64,000 nt of DNA. Source: Acinetobacter calcoaceticus DSM 30006 = CIP 81.8. Its GTDB lineage: Bacteria > Pseudomonadota > Gammaproteobacteria > Pseudomonadales > Moraxellaceae. Below are positions 38,305 to 46,560 of the stretch, piece after piece. Below the pieces are notes generated by a model. It saw nothing but the letters and a program-made list of their open reading frames with translations, was not told the origin of the DNA and ran no database searches. Where the stretch lies: contig NZ_KB849780.1 of the NCBI RefSeq assembly GCF_000368965.1, positions 248,001 through 312,000 on the forward strand, in the 5' to 3' direction. Position 1 is the first letter of the stretch. Every line of letters starts with the position of its first letter. Both the position numbers and the translations under genes were made by a program.

Positions 38305-38859
38305 ATGCCACATTCAGATCTCCCATTTCGTGCTTTAAGCGTGCTTCATACCTCTCGATATCTTTTTAATAAATATGGCTTTCATAAAGTCGGGGTAGAC
38401 CGCATTATTGAATCGTCAAAGACTCCGAAAGCAACTTTTTATAATTACTTCCACTCAAAAGAACGTCTTATTGAAATGAGCTTAACCTTTCAAAAAGATG
38501 GTCTTAAACAAGAGGTGATTTCAATTATTTACATTCAAAAAGACTTACCCCTGCTTGAAAAACTTCGCAAAATTTATTTCTTACATGCGAACTTAGATGG
38601 CCTTTATCATTTGCCTTTCAAAGCCATTTTTGAGATTTCAAAAACACATCCCAAGGCATATCAGGTGGTGATTGACTATCGAAACTGGCTTATTAATGAA
38701 ATTTATAATTTGCTTTTAACAACCAATGTAAATGCTTCAAAGCAAGATGCACACATGTTCTTGTTTGTGATTGATGGGGCGATGGTTCAACTTTTAGACC
38801 CAAATAAGGCAGGGGAAAGGGAACGGTTGTTGGATTATTTTTTAATGCAGTTTATTTAA
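38305..38859 (+). CDS. TetR-family transcriptional regulator
   Basis: Regulator of 184 aa from the ATG at 38305. The open frame extends 38 codons upstream into low-complexity sequence, which is not expected to be coding. The N-terminal helix-turn-helix is at about residues 8-55 (Y-L-F-N-K-Y-G-F-H-K-V-G-V-D-R-I-I, then P-K-A-T-F-Y-N-Y-F-H-S-K-E). The ligand domain follows. There is no adjacent transporter or enzyme gene on the same strand, so the target is unknown. It faces the ornithine-cyclodeaminase-type gene across a long perfect hairpin. Confidence 0.9.
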   Translation: MPHSDLPFRALSVLHTSRYLFNKYGFHKVGVDRIIESSKTPKATFYNYFHSKERLIEMSLTFQKDGLKQEVISIIYIQKDLPLLEKLRKIYFLHANLDGLYHLPFKAIFEISKTHPKAYQVVIDYRNWLINEIYNLLLTTNVNASKQDAHMFLFVIDGAMVQLLDPNKAGERERLLDYFLMQFI

Positions 38860-38879
38860 TGCAAATAAAAAGAAATACC

Positions 38880-38924
38880 TTATCATTTAACTGCATCAGC
38901 CTGAATGATGCAGTTAAATGATAA
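38880..38924. terminator. Perfect 19-bp hairpin between convergent genes
   Basis: TTATCATTTAACTGCATCA pairs perfectly with its inverse over a 7-nt loop. It lies between the TetR gene and the convergent ornithine-cyclodeaminase-type gene. T tracts are weak on both strands. It most likely acts as a shared terminator, and the stem is unusually long. Confidence 0.65.
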
Positions 38925-38927
38925 ATA

Positions 38928-39839
38928 TTAAGAAATTTCTAAAATTTTTTGGGCGATATATAAGTCTTGTATAGATAACCCTGAACTATCATAAATTGTG
39001 ATTTGTTCCTGAGATTGCCTTCCTTGAGTGTTTGCTAAAAGCACATCACCGATATTCATTAAAATTGCAGACTCAGGTGCATGCTGGAATTCACCAATGA
39101 CTTTAGACTGAGTATTAAGATCACAGAATAAACCACTCTGTGAAAATAATTCTGGTGGAAGTTCTTGTTTGCCTTTTTTATCGGAACCCATAGATGAAAT
39201 ATGAGTGCCGACTTTGACCCATTCTGCTTTAAAAAGAGGAGTCTTCGAAGAAGTCGCTGTCACAATAATATCTGCTTGTTCACAAGCTTCTTTTGCACCA
39301 GCAATTTTAAGCTTAATCCCTAATTGTTTTAGGTCTTCTGCCATTTTTTCGGCTTTATTTTGGTCGCGCCCTACAATCAAAACCTGATCGAAATTTCTAA
39401 TTCTCGCTAATGCCTCACATTCATATTTGGCCTGATTTCCTGTACCAAATATGGCTAATACTTTTGAATTTTTTCTTGCCAATGTATTGGTCGCAACCGC
39501 ATTAGAAGCTGCTGTACGGAATGCATTCACTTTGCCTGCTTCGATGGCTGCCGCCATTTTTCCATTCACTTGATTAAATAATAAAATGAGCGCGTTATGG
39601 CGTGGTAAACCATTTTTAGGATTATCTTCCCAAAAAGAACCAACTTTAAGACCAGCTAATTGCTGGGTAGCAGATGATTTAATACTAAACGTATTTTTGG
39701 TATCTGACGCTTGACCATGAACCACAGGAAAACTTTGAGTGTCCAATTGAGTTGCAGCAATTAAAGCTTCGTAAATGGCATCGTAAGCGAGTTCATGATT
39801 GATGAGAGCAGAAGATTCAGACTCAGAAATAAATCTCAT
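38928..39839 (-). CDS. Ornithine cyclodeaminase/mu-crystallin-family NAD(P)-dependent enzyme
   Basis: Oxidoreductase of 303 aa (ATG at 39839 with GGAG 6 nt before; the frame opens at a TTG at 39851). The Rossmann motif is G-T-G-N-Q-A near residue 130, after the substrate segment around K-V-N-A-F-R-T-A-A. The I-S-S-M-G-S-D block is typical of the family. Members include ornithine cyclodeaminase, ketimine reductases and iminosuccinate reductase (BhcD). Pairing with the dehydratase-type gene upstream, which can yield imine products, favours an imino-acid reductase. The substrate is not proven. Confidence 0.85.
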   Translation of the reverse strand: MRFISESESSALINHELAYDAIYEALIAATQLDTQSFPVVHGQASDTKNTFSIKSSATQQLAGLKVGSFWEDNPKNGLPRHNALILLFNQVNGKMAAAIEAGKVNAFRTAASNAVATNTLARKNSKVLAIFGTGNQAKYECEALARIRNFDQVLIVGRDQNKAEKMAEDLKQLGIKLKIAGAKEACEQADIIVTATSSKTPLFKAEWVKVGTHISSMGSDKKGKQELPPELFSQSGLFCDLNTQSKVIGEFQHAPESAILMNIGDVLLANTQGRQSQEQITIYDSSGLSIQDLYIAQKILEIS

Positions 39840-39954
39840 AACCATCTCCAAAAGTGAATATTTAAATTAAGACGTGAACAGTTCGAGAGACGAGTAGCAT
39901 GTATTGTCTATCCATGACGCTTTAACTGACATCATAGATAGACATCGATTTTTA

Positions 39955-40923
39955 TTAAGCTGATAAAAACTCTACATATTTAGAAATATCGACATTCCCA
40001 CCACTAATAATGATGCCTATACGTTTGCCTTTTAACTCATGTTTCAAATTACGGGCAGCCGCAAATCCAAGGCATCCTGTCGGTTCAACCACCATCTTCA
40101 TTCTTTCAGCAAAGAACTTCATAGAAGTCACGAGTTCTTCGTCTGTTACAGTCAAAATGTCATCTACATTCTTTTGAATAATAGGAAATGTTAATTTACC
40201 TAAACTTTGAATTTGAGCACCATCGGCAATCGTTTGGGGCGTATCAATATGAACAATTTCTCCTTTTCTAAAGGACATTTGTCCATCATTTCCTAGGGCA
40301 GGTTCAACACCATATATTTTACAGTCCGGAGAGAGTTGACGGGCAGATAAGGAAGAGCCTGCCAATAAACCTCCGCCACCTAAACATATAAAGAGGTAAT
40401 CCAAGTCACCAACTTCTTCAAATAGTTCTTTTGCAGCCGTTCCTTGACCTGCAATAACATGCGGATGATCATAAGATGGAATTAAGGTTAGACCATTTTT
40501 TTCGGCAATCTCTTTTCCAATTTGTTCCCGATCTTCTGTATAACGATCATATTCAACAATATTGCCTCCGTATTCTCGCGTCGCTGCCATTTTTGCAGCA
40601 GGAGCATCTTTAGGCATGATGATTGTTGCTGGAATACCAAGGATCTTTGCTGACAGCGCAATTGCTTGAGCATGATTTCCTGAAGAGAAAGCAACCACAC
40701 CAGCTTTTTTTTGAGCATCATCGAACTGTGCAAGCGCATTCATTGCACCACGAAATTTGAAAGCGCCAACACGCTGAAAATTCTCACATTTAAAGAATAC
40801 TTCTGCTTCAAATTCATTGTTAACAGTACGTGAAGTTAAAACAGGGGTTTTATTTGCAAAACCTTTTATGCGTTCAGCAGCGGCTGCGACATCTTCATAA
40901 GTTGGAAGGGTTAAATTTTTCAT
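39955..40923 (-). CDS. PLP-dependent serine/threonine dehydratase-family enzyme (hydroxyaspartate dehydratase-like)
   Basis: Fold-type II PLP enzyme of 322 aa. The PLP lysine lies in F-K-F-R-G-A (about residue 54), S-S-G-N-H-A-Q binds the substrate carboxylate, and G-G-G-G-L-L-A-G binds the phosphate. It lacks the regulatory ACT domain of biosynthetic IlvA, as do serine racemase, threo-3-hydroxyaspartate ammonia-lyase and BhcB. The next gene is an ornithine-cyclodeaminase-family reductase, and the divergent gene is a YheO/DauR-type regulator. Together they suggest a small catabolic or detoxifying module for a hydroxy- or D-amino acid. Confidence 0.85.
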   Translation of the reverse strand: MKNLTLPTYEDVAAAAERIKGFANKTPVLTSRTVNNEFEAEVFFKCENFQRVGAFKFRGAMNALAQFDDAQKKAGVVAFSSGNHAQAIALSAKILGIPATIIMPKDAPAAKMAATREYGGNIVEYDRYTEDREQIGKEIAEKNGLTLIPSYDHPHVIAGQGTAAKELFEEVGDLDYLFICLGGGGLLAGSSLSARQLSPDCKIYGVEPALGNDGQMSFRKGEIVHIDTPQTIADGAQIQSLGKLTFPIIQKNVDDILTVTDEELVTSMKFFAERMKMVVEPTGCLGFAAARNLKHELKGKRIGIIISGGNVDISKYVEFLSA

Positions 40924-41002
40924 AATTAAACCTAATTCTATTCAATGTTTTCGGATGCAAGATTTCGTATTGCTCAAGCAACACACAATATATTGACCTT
41001 GT

Positions 41003-41115
41003 TTAGATAAAATATATAGATTTAGATAAAATGTCTAATTTTATTTTCTAATTGGATAACAATGAGATATAAGATTTTGATTTACATTAAGTTTAAAATT
41101 AGATAAAAAGTCTAA
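41003..41115. promoter_or_regulatory. Repeated operator TTAGA-N7-TCTAA in the divergent promoter region
   Basis: Two copies of the dyad TTAGA-N7-TCTAA (41022-41038 and 41099-41115) have near-identical spacers (TAAAATG and TAAAAAG). A third, half-degenerate copy begins at 41003. All lie between the dehydratase-type gene and the regulator gene, so the regulator is the likely ligand. Confidence 0.65.
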
Positions 41116-41178
41116 ATTACTATTACATACTTCACGCTAGGGTTTGAAATAGTAAGCAAGTCATTTGGAGGAAATACA

Positions 41179-41802
41179 TTGGGAAATCGTGATAAACATT
41201 TACTCACTCAACTAGATACAATCGCGAAAGGGTTAAGTGAAACCCTATTTCCATTTTGCGAAGTTGTTGTCCATGACTTAACAAATCCTGAACATGCCAT
41301 ACTCTCAATACACAATAATTTATCTGGTCGAAAAATTGGAGATCCAGCAACAGAGTTAGGGCTGGCAAGAATTATGTCTCCAGAATTTCCAAATCTTATT
41401 TCCAACTATGCAAACCAGTTTGCAGATGGCCGCCCCGCAAAAAGTACTTCGATTGGTATTAAAGATGAAGAGGGCGAATATGTGGCCGCTTTATGTATGA
41501 ATATTGATTTAACCCTATTTAGGGGCATGCAAAGCGCTTTAGACCAGTTTACTAAAATTGAAACTGACAACATTATTGAAAATTTGGAACCGAATGGGTC
41601 TGAAGCAATTCGAAGATATATTGATCAATTTGCCTCAAAACATGCGACTACACCGCGTATGTTAAAACTCAATGAGAGAAAACAATTAATACATGAGTTA
41701 AAGAATAATGGTTTATTAGACATTAAAAAGGCTGTGGAGACGGTTGCACAACATTTAGGTATATCAAGAGCGAGTGCCTATTTATATGTGAAGGAAACTT
41801 AA
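41179..41802 (+). CDS. YheO/DauR-type PAS and HTH transcriptional regulator
   Basis: Regulator of 207 aa. The N-terminal PAS-like domain (about 8-120; C-E-V-V-V-H-D-L, I-G-D-P-A-T, K-S-T-S-I-G-I) and C-terminal helix-turn-helix (about 165-207; A-V-E-T-V-A-Q-H-L-G-I-S-R-A-S-A-Y) match the YheO family, which includes the D-arginine regulator DauR. The start is a TTG at 41179, made convincing by GGAGG 7 nt upstream. It is divergent from the dehydratase/cyclodeaminase pair with repeated operators between them, so it most likely controls that pair and itself. Confidence 0.88.
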   Translation: MGNRDKHLLTQLDTIAKGLSETLFPFCEVVVHDLTNPEHAILSIHNNLSGRKIGDPATELGLARIMSPEFPNLISNYANQFADGRPAKSTSIGIKDEEGEYVAALCMNIDLTLFRGMQSALDQFTKIETDNIIENLEPNGSEAIRRYIDQFASKHATTPRMLKLNERKQLIHELKNNGLLDIKKAVETVAQHLGISRASAYLYVKET

Positions 41803-41849
41803 AATAGTTTATTTTAATGTGTGTTTAATTTGATCAAGGAGGTCGTTAT

Positions 41850-42083
41850 TTGAAGTTATTTATTATTGTATTTATTGCAATTTTTTCCAGTATTGGTCTG
41901 ATTTGTTTAATTGCACTGCTTAGAAATTTAAAAAAATCTTCGTCATCTGGCGAGCATGATTATTCATCTTCTTCAACACATCATTACTCTGATTCCCATC
42001 ATCATAGCTCTAGTTATTCAAATGATTGTTCATCATCTTCCGACTCGGGAGGATGTGATGGTGGCGGTGGTGGTGGAGATTAA
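41850..42083 (+). CDS. Small membrane protein with Ser/His/Gly-rich tail
   Basis: Protein of 77 aa, starting at TTG 41850 with a perfect AAGGAGG 6 nt upstream. Residues 1-25 form one membrane helix (F-I-I-V-F-I-A-I-F-S-S-I-G-L-I-C-L-I-A-L-L). A short basic stop (R-N-L-K-K) follows, then a tail made almost only of Ser, His, Asp, Tyr and Gly, ending in two Cys and a Gly run. The His and Cys content suggests metal binding, but no family is recognised. It follows the YheO-type regulator by 47 bp and may share its transcript. Confidence 0.7.
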   Translation: MKLFIIVFIAIFSSIGLICLIALLRNLKKSSSSGEHDYSSSSTHHYSDSHHHSSSYSNDCSSSSDSGGCDGGGGGGD

Positions 42084-42112
42084 AAAAGCCCTTTTGTTCA
42101 AAGGGCTTTTGA
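42083..42112. terminator. Bidirectional terminator between the small membrane protein and the pirin
   Basis: AAAAGCCCTTTTG/CAAAGGGCTTTT hairpin between convergent genes. Confidence 0.85.
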
Positions 42113-42117
42113 TTAGT

Positions 42118-42804
42118 TTAAGGTAAATCGAACCAAATAAATTGACTATCTTCATTTGCCTGAATCGTCGCTTTATCCTCAAATACGAAAGCATCGCCTG
42201 CTTTAACTTCTTGATCGCCAATGCGGATTACACCTGAAATAACGTGGATATAATTCACTTTTTTAACCGGATCAACACTTAACTCATGTCCTTTTTCCAA
42301 TACGGCAGATTTTATCTCTGCATTTTGACGAATATGCATCGGTGCATTTGCATCAGGTCCTGCAATTAAATGCCATTTATTTGGATCTTTACATGGGTCA
42401 AGGTTAATTTGCTGGTAATTTGGCTCTGCATCTCTTACATCTGGAATAATCCAGATCTGTAATAAATGTACAGGCGTATCAGTGTTGTTAACTTCACTGT
42501 GGGCAACACCTGTGCCAGCACTCATGAGTTGCCATTCACCTGCTTTAATTTGACCTTCATTTCCCATCGTGTCACGGTGTGAAATTGCACCATCTAGCAC
42601 ACAGGTTAAGATTTCCATATTGTCATGCGAGTGCGTACCGAAACCATTATGCGCATCAATCTTATCGTCATTAATAACCCTTAGAGTACTTACACCCATA
42701 TATTTAGGGTTGTACCAGTTACCAAATGAAAAGCTGTGATAAGACTCTAACCATCCAGCTTTAACGTGTCCACGATCTTCACCACGATGTACGTAAGCAT
42801 TCAT
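42118..42804 (-). CDS. Pirin-family bicupin (YhaK/YhhW-like)
   Basis: Two-cupin pirin-like protein of 228 aa. The N-terminal metal ligands fit His58, His60, His102 and Glu104 (T-H-S-H-D-N-M-E and V-A-H-S-E). Bacterial YhhW and some pirins act as quercetin dioxygenases, others as redox-sensitive regulators; neither can be chosen here. GGGAG precedes the ATG. It is a single gene ending at a bidirectional terminator. Confidence 0.9.
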   Translation of the reverse strand: MNAYVHRGEDRGHVKAGWLESYHSFSFGNWYNPKYMGVSTLRVINDDKIDAHNGFGTHSHDNMEILTCVLDGAISHRDTMGNEGQIKAGEWQLMSAGTGVAHSEVNNTDTPVHLLQIWIIPDVRDAEPNYQQINLDPCKDPNKWHLIAGPDANAPMHIRQNAEIKSAVLEKGHELSVDPVKKVNYIHVISGVIRIGDQEVKAGDAFVFEDKATIQANEDSQFIWFDLP

Positions 42805-42950
42805 GATCTAATCTCCCAAATTTTTATTTATCTATTGAGAAATATATTAATGCTATATCGGGAGTGAAAAAATAGAAGAACTGAAACATGTCGTTTCATA
42901 ATTGATATGATATTAAGTTTTTTTATCTATTTGTTGCAATTTTTGATAAT

Positions 42951-42981
42951 AAAAAAACCTGCCATAAAGACAGGTTTTTTT
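42951..42981 (-). terminator. Terminator after the L,D-transpeptidase gene
   Basis: AAAACCTG/CAGGTTTT hairpin with A and T runs, just past the stop on the minus strand. Confidence 0.85.
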
Positions 42982-42995
42982 ATGAAAATATTTAA

Positions 42996-44234
42996 TTATT
43001 CAAGGAATTTAACAGTTACGCCAGAACGTACTTTACTTCCTAAATCATTTGCATCCCAGTTAGTCAAACGGATACAACCGTGTGATGCTGTTTTAGAAAT
43101 TAAAGATGGATTTGGTGTTCCGTGAATACCAAAAGATTTCTTACTCAAACCAATCCAGATATTACCAACAGGGGCATTTGGGCCAGGTGGTAAAGAAAGA
43201 GGTTTTAAGTTTTTACCTTGTACGAAGTTCGACGGTGAATAGCTGTACCAAGGGTTACGAGCCACACCAACTACCTTGTAAGTACCGGCCGGAGAAGGCG
43301 TATCAGTACTGCCAATTGTTGCAGGAAATGAGGCAATCATTTGGTTCCGGCTATTGAAGAGATACAATTGTTTTGCACCTTTATGGGCAATAATCAAATG
43401 AATATCTTCTGGTAAGTCATTGCGCACGTTTGGAACAATGATTTTTTCACCAGCTTTTTTGAATGTCGCAGTTGGGTTAATTTTCTTTAAGAATGCTTCA
43501 TCAATATGAAACTTTTCACCCAACATTTCGCTAACACGGGTGTAATACAAACCTTTCATTTTGGCTTGTAAAGCATAATCAGAAGGAATTGATTGGGCAT
43601 ACGGACCTTTTAAGTCAGCATCAGAAATCGTGTATTCAATAAATGCTGGCTTCGTTTGTTTTGCAACCAAAGCATCCCAAGTTTCTTTAGTAAGCTCACC
43701 AGTAGCTGACAAACCATTCATTTGTTGGAATGAAGAAATTGCTTTTAAGGTGTTTTTACCGCTCATGCCATCAATAGCGCCTGGCGATGCATGTGCATTA
43801 TTGAGCATCACGTGTGCACGTGCATAGACTGGAAGTTGACCTTTACCAATATTTTCAGACCATTCAGCCGAGTTTAAGCTATCTAAAGTCCATGAAGCAG
43901 CTGACACTGGTGCAGCCTTAGACGCCGTTGTGCTTTTAGCAACAGCTGGCGTAGACGCAGCAATGCCAGACTCTGCATTTGGGTCTTCAGTTTTCTGTAA
44001 GTTTTGTAATGTTGTTGACGCTCGATTTAGGTCATTTTGTTCTTGAGCAGTAATTTGTGTTGGAGCTTGAGCTTGTACAGTTGAAGCTGCCTCTACTGCT
44101 AGAGGATCAATCGGATCTTCTACAGGAGCTGATACCTTTTTAGGGTTCAGGGGTTGCTCAGTTGTTGAAGCAGCAAAAGCAACATTAGCAATGATACAAC
44201 TTAAACTCATAGCGAGTAATGAGCGAACAAACAT
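42996..44234 (-). CDS. L,D-transpeptidase (YkuD domain, peptidoglycan-binding domain)
   Basis: Periplasmic cell-wall enzyme of 412 aa from the ATG at 44234 (AAGG 9 nt upstream; the frame opens at a TTG three codons earlier). It has a signal peptide (about 1-21), a disordered Ala/Thr/Gln-rich linker, a PG-binding domain at about 120-190 (I-D-G-M-S-G-K-N-T-L-K-A-I), a LysM-like segment (L-G-E-K-F-H-I-D-E), then the YkuD catalytic domain. The active Cys lies in S-H-G-C-I-R-L-T-N. It makes 3-3 cross-links or attaches lipoproteins. Which named Acinetobacter Ldt this is cannot be settled here. Confidence 0.93.
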   Translation of the reverse strand: MFVRSLLAMSLSCIIANVAFAASTTEQPLNPKKVSAPVEDPIDPLAVEAASTVQAQAPTQITAQEQNDLNRASTTLQNLQKTEDPNAESGIAASTPAVAKSTTASKAAPVSAASWTLDSLNSAEWSENIGKGQLPVYARAHVMLNNAHASPGAIDGMSGKNTLKAISSFQQMNGLSATGELTKETWDALVAKQTKPAFIEYTISDADLKGPYAQSIPSDYALQAKMKGLYYTRVSEMLGEKFHIDEAFLKKINPTATFKKAGEKIIVPNVRNDLPEDIHLIIAHKGAKQLYLFNSRNQMIASFPATIGSTDTPSPAGTYKVVGVARNPWYSYSPSNFVQGKNLKPLSLPPGPNAPVGNIWIGLSKKSFGIHGTPNPSLISKTASHGCIRLTNWDANDLGSKVRSGVTVKFLE

Positions 44235-44500
44235 GTAATTCAACCTTAAGAATTTTCATATAAGCAATAGGAGGATTGATGTGATCTTAAAGTGCATAAA
44301 ATTACCAATAACTCATCTCTATGAGCCCAAGATTGGCAATTTAGTGATTAAAAGAATATCAATAAACCCAATGTAACATGTTGCAAGTATTGCAGAAAAC
44401 CCCGCAGCTTGCAGTAGACTTTTGTGTAAATATGCATTTTTTAGTAGATTGACGAGTTTTTTGTGTGAAATTGAAATTATAAAAATGTCTCTGTTTTTGG

Positions 44501-44506
44501 TATGAT
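44501..44506 (+). promoter_or_regulatory. Extended -10 promoter of hemE
   Basis: TGGTATGAT matches the extended -10 pattern (TG-N-TATNAT), 30 nt before the hemE ATG. No clear -35 box is needed for this class. Confidence 0.5.
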
Positions 44507-44536
44507 GCTGCCACATAAAGAAGATAGAGATTGGTA

Positions 44537-45610
44537 ATGACGACTTTGAAAAATGATCGTTTCCTCCGTGCTTTGTTACGCGAACCTGTAGATACCACTC
44601 CGGTATGGATGATGCGTCAAGCAGGGCGTTATTTGCCTGAATATCGTGAAACACGTTCAAAAGCAGGTGACTTTCTATCCTTATGTAAAAATACAGATTT
44701 TGCCTGTGAAGTCACTTTACAACCTTTGCGTCGCTATGATTTAGATGCAGCAATTTTATTTTCAGATATTTTAACAATTCCAGATGCACTAGGTTTAGGT
44801 CTTTATTTTGAAACAGGTGAAGGACCAAAGTTCCATAAAACAGTACGTACTGAACAAGATGTGGCGAATTTACCTAAGTTAAATGCAAAATCAGACCTTG
44901 ATTATGTCATGAATGCTGTAAGCACAATTCGCTCTGCTTTAGGTGGTCAAGTTCCACTGATTGGTTTCTCTGGTAGTCCTTGGACTCTAGCGACTTATAT
45001 GGTTGAAGGTGGTTCAAGTAAAGAGTTCCGTTTTACCAAGCAAATGATGTACGCCCAACCAGAAGTTTTGCATGCTTTACTTGATCACTTGGCTACGTCG
45101 GTCATTGACTATTTAAATGCTCAAATTGATGCAGGTGCTCAGGCGATCCAGATCTTTGATAGTTGGGGCGGGGCATTGGCACATCGTGAATATGTCGAAT
45201 TTTCTTTAAACTACATGAATAAAATCATTGCTGGTTTGCAACGTGAAAAAGACGGTCGACGTATTCCTATCATTGTGTTCACTAAAGGTGGTGGTCAATG
45301 GTTAGAGCCAATGATTAGCACAGGCGCAGATGCATTAGGTTTAGATTGGACTACGCGATTAGATACAGCTCGAACTACGGTGGCTGGACGTGTCGCTTTG
45401 CAAGGAAATCTTGATCCTGCTGTTTTATATGGTTCGGCTACTTCAATTGAAAAAGCAGTAAAAGCCATGTTGGATGATGCCTACGCAAATGGTGAAAAGA
45501 CGGGTTACATTGCTAACTTAGGCCATGGGATTACTCAGTGGGTAGACCCTGCACAACCAAAAATCTTTGTAGATACAGTGCATGAGTATAGTGCTAAATA
45601 TCTAGGATAG
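44537..45610 (+). CDS. hemE: HemE, uroporphyrinogen decarboxylase
   Basis: Cytosolic haem-pathway enzyme that decarboxylates uroporphyrinogen III to coproporphyrinogen III. The 357 aa length is usual. Signatures are [13 protein letters not shown] near the N-terminus and [12 protein letters not shown] near residue 140. The ATG at 44537 is preferred to the TTG at 44531. The DUF817 gene starts 5 bp after the stop and is probably co-transcribed. Confidence 0.97.
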   Translation: MTTLKNDRFLRALLREPVDTTPVWMMRQAGRYLPEYRETRSKAGDFLSLCKNTDFACEVTLQPLRRYDLDAAILFSDILTIPDALGLGLYFETGEGPKFHKTVRTEQDVANLPKLNAKSDLDYVMNAVSTIRSALGGQVPLIGFSGSPWTLATYMVEGGSSKEFRFTKQMMYAQPEVLHALLDHLATSVIDYLNAQIDAGAQAIQIFDSWGGALAHREYVEFSLNYMNKIIAGLQREKDGRRIPIIVFTKGGGQWLEPMISTGADALGLDWTTRLDTARTTVAGRVALQGNLDPAVLYGSATSIEKAVKAMLDDAYANGEKTGYIANLGHGITQWVDPAQPKIFVDTVHEYSAKYLG

Positions 45611-45615
45611 TTTTT

Positions 45616-46410
45616 GTGCAATATCTAACTTTACCGTTTCAATTTATCGGCAAGGCTGTTTCGGCAGCCTTGTTTGGTATTTTGCTTTTAATTGCTTTTG
45701 CTTTAACAGCACCGATGGGAAGCCATGAATATATGGGGTTCTATCGTTATGATTATTTACTCATCTATGCACTGATGATTCAGATCTGCTTACTCTATTT
45801 AAAACTGGAGTCATGGGCAGAGGCTAAAGTAATTGCCTTATTTCACGTCATGGCGATGGTCATGGAAATATTCCTAACGCATCCTGCAATTGCTTCATGG
45901 CAATATCCGCAGCCCGCCGTATTTAAAATTTTAACAGTGCCTCTATTTGCAGGTTTCATGTATTCGGCTGTAGGTAGCTTCTTCGCACGTTCAATACGAC
46001 TGTTTCAAGTGTCTTTTGAAAAGCTTCCAAGATTTGGAACTATGTTATTACTGGCATTTTTCTCATATATAAATTTTATGAGTAAATTTTTTGTTCCAGA
46101 TATTCGCTATATTTTATTTGCGATTAGTATTTTTATTTTCTGGAAAACAAAACTTTATTTTCAAATAAATGAACATAAATTTAAAATCCCGATGTTACCG
46201 ATATTATTGACGCTTGCATTTATCATCTGGATTGCTGAAAATATAAGTACATTTTATAAAATTTGGCTCTATCCAAGTCAGGTCGATGCTTGGCATATGG
46301 TGGGGTGGGGCAAGCTTGGGTCGTGGTATTTATTATTACTTTTAAGCTTAGTATTGGTTCTTAAAATATTAGGTAATCGAGATAATCAAGGTAATTGGAA
46401 TTTAAGGTAA
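45616..46410 (+). CDS. DUF817 integral membrane protein
   Basis: Membrane protein of 264 aa with about seven hydrophobic helices and conserved polar patches (T-H-P-A-I-A-S-W-Q-Y-P near residue 88, W-I-A-E-N-I-S-T-F near 210, W-H-M-V-G-W-G-K-L-G-S-W near 232). These match the DUF817 family, whose function is unknown. It starts with GTG, 5 bp after hemE. A role linked to haem synthesis is possible from context only. Confidence 0.85.
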   Translation: MQYLTLPFQFIGKAVSAALFGILLLIAFALTAPMGSHEYMGFYRYDYLLIYALMIQICLLYLKLESWAEAKVIALFHVMAMVMEIFLTHPAIASWQYPQPAVFKILTVPLFAGFMYSAVGSFFARSIRLFQVSFEKLPRFGTMLLLAFFSYINFMSKFFVPDIRYILFAISIFIFWKTKLYFQINEHKFKIPMLPILLTLAFIIWIAENISTFYKIWLYPSQVDAWHMVGWGKLGSWYLLLLLSLVLVLKILGNRDNQGNWNLR

Positions 46411-46487
46411 ATTTTTCTTTAGCACTTTTCATCATATTATTTATTTTTTAATTGCTAAATCCTAGCCTTCTCGCTATCTTTAATATC

Positions 46488-46505
46488 GTGTAATAAAAAT
46501 TACAC
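46488..46505. promoter_or_regulatory. Palindrome GTGTAAT-AAAA-ATTACAC upstream of the DUF3015 gene
   Basis: Perfect 7-4-7 inverted repeat, 56 bp before the ATG of the next gene. The size and position fit a repressor or activator site. Confidence 0.5.
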
Positions 46506-46560
46506 ATAACAATACAAGACATAAGAAACAATCAATAATGATTTTTGGAGATATACATCT

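Noticed and set aside
33101-38860. Search for a second copy of the tRNA-Val 3' end (attachment site)
   Set aside because: No repeat of the T-arm/acceptor sequence was found by eye in the next 6 kb, so no attachment site is claimed.
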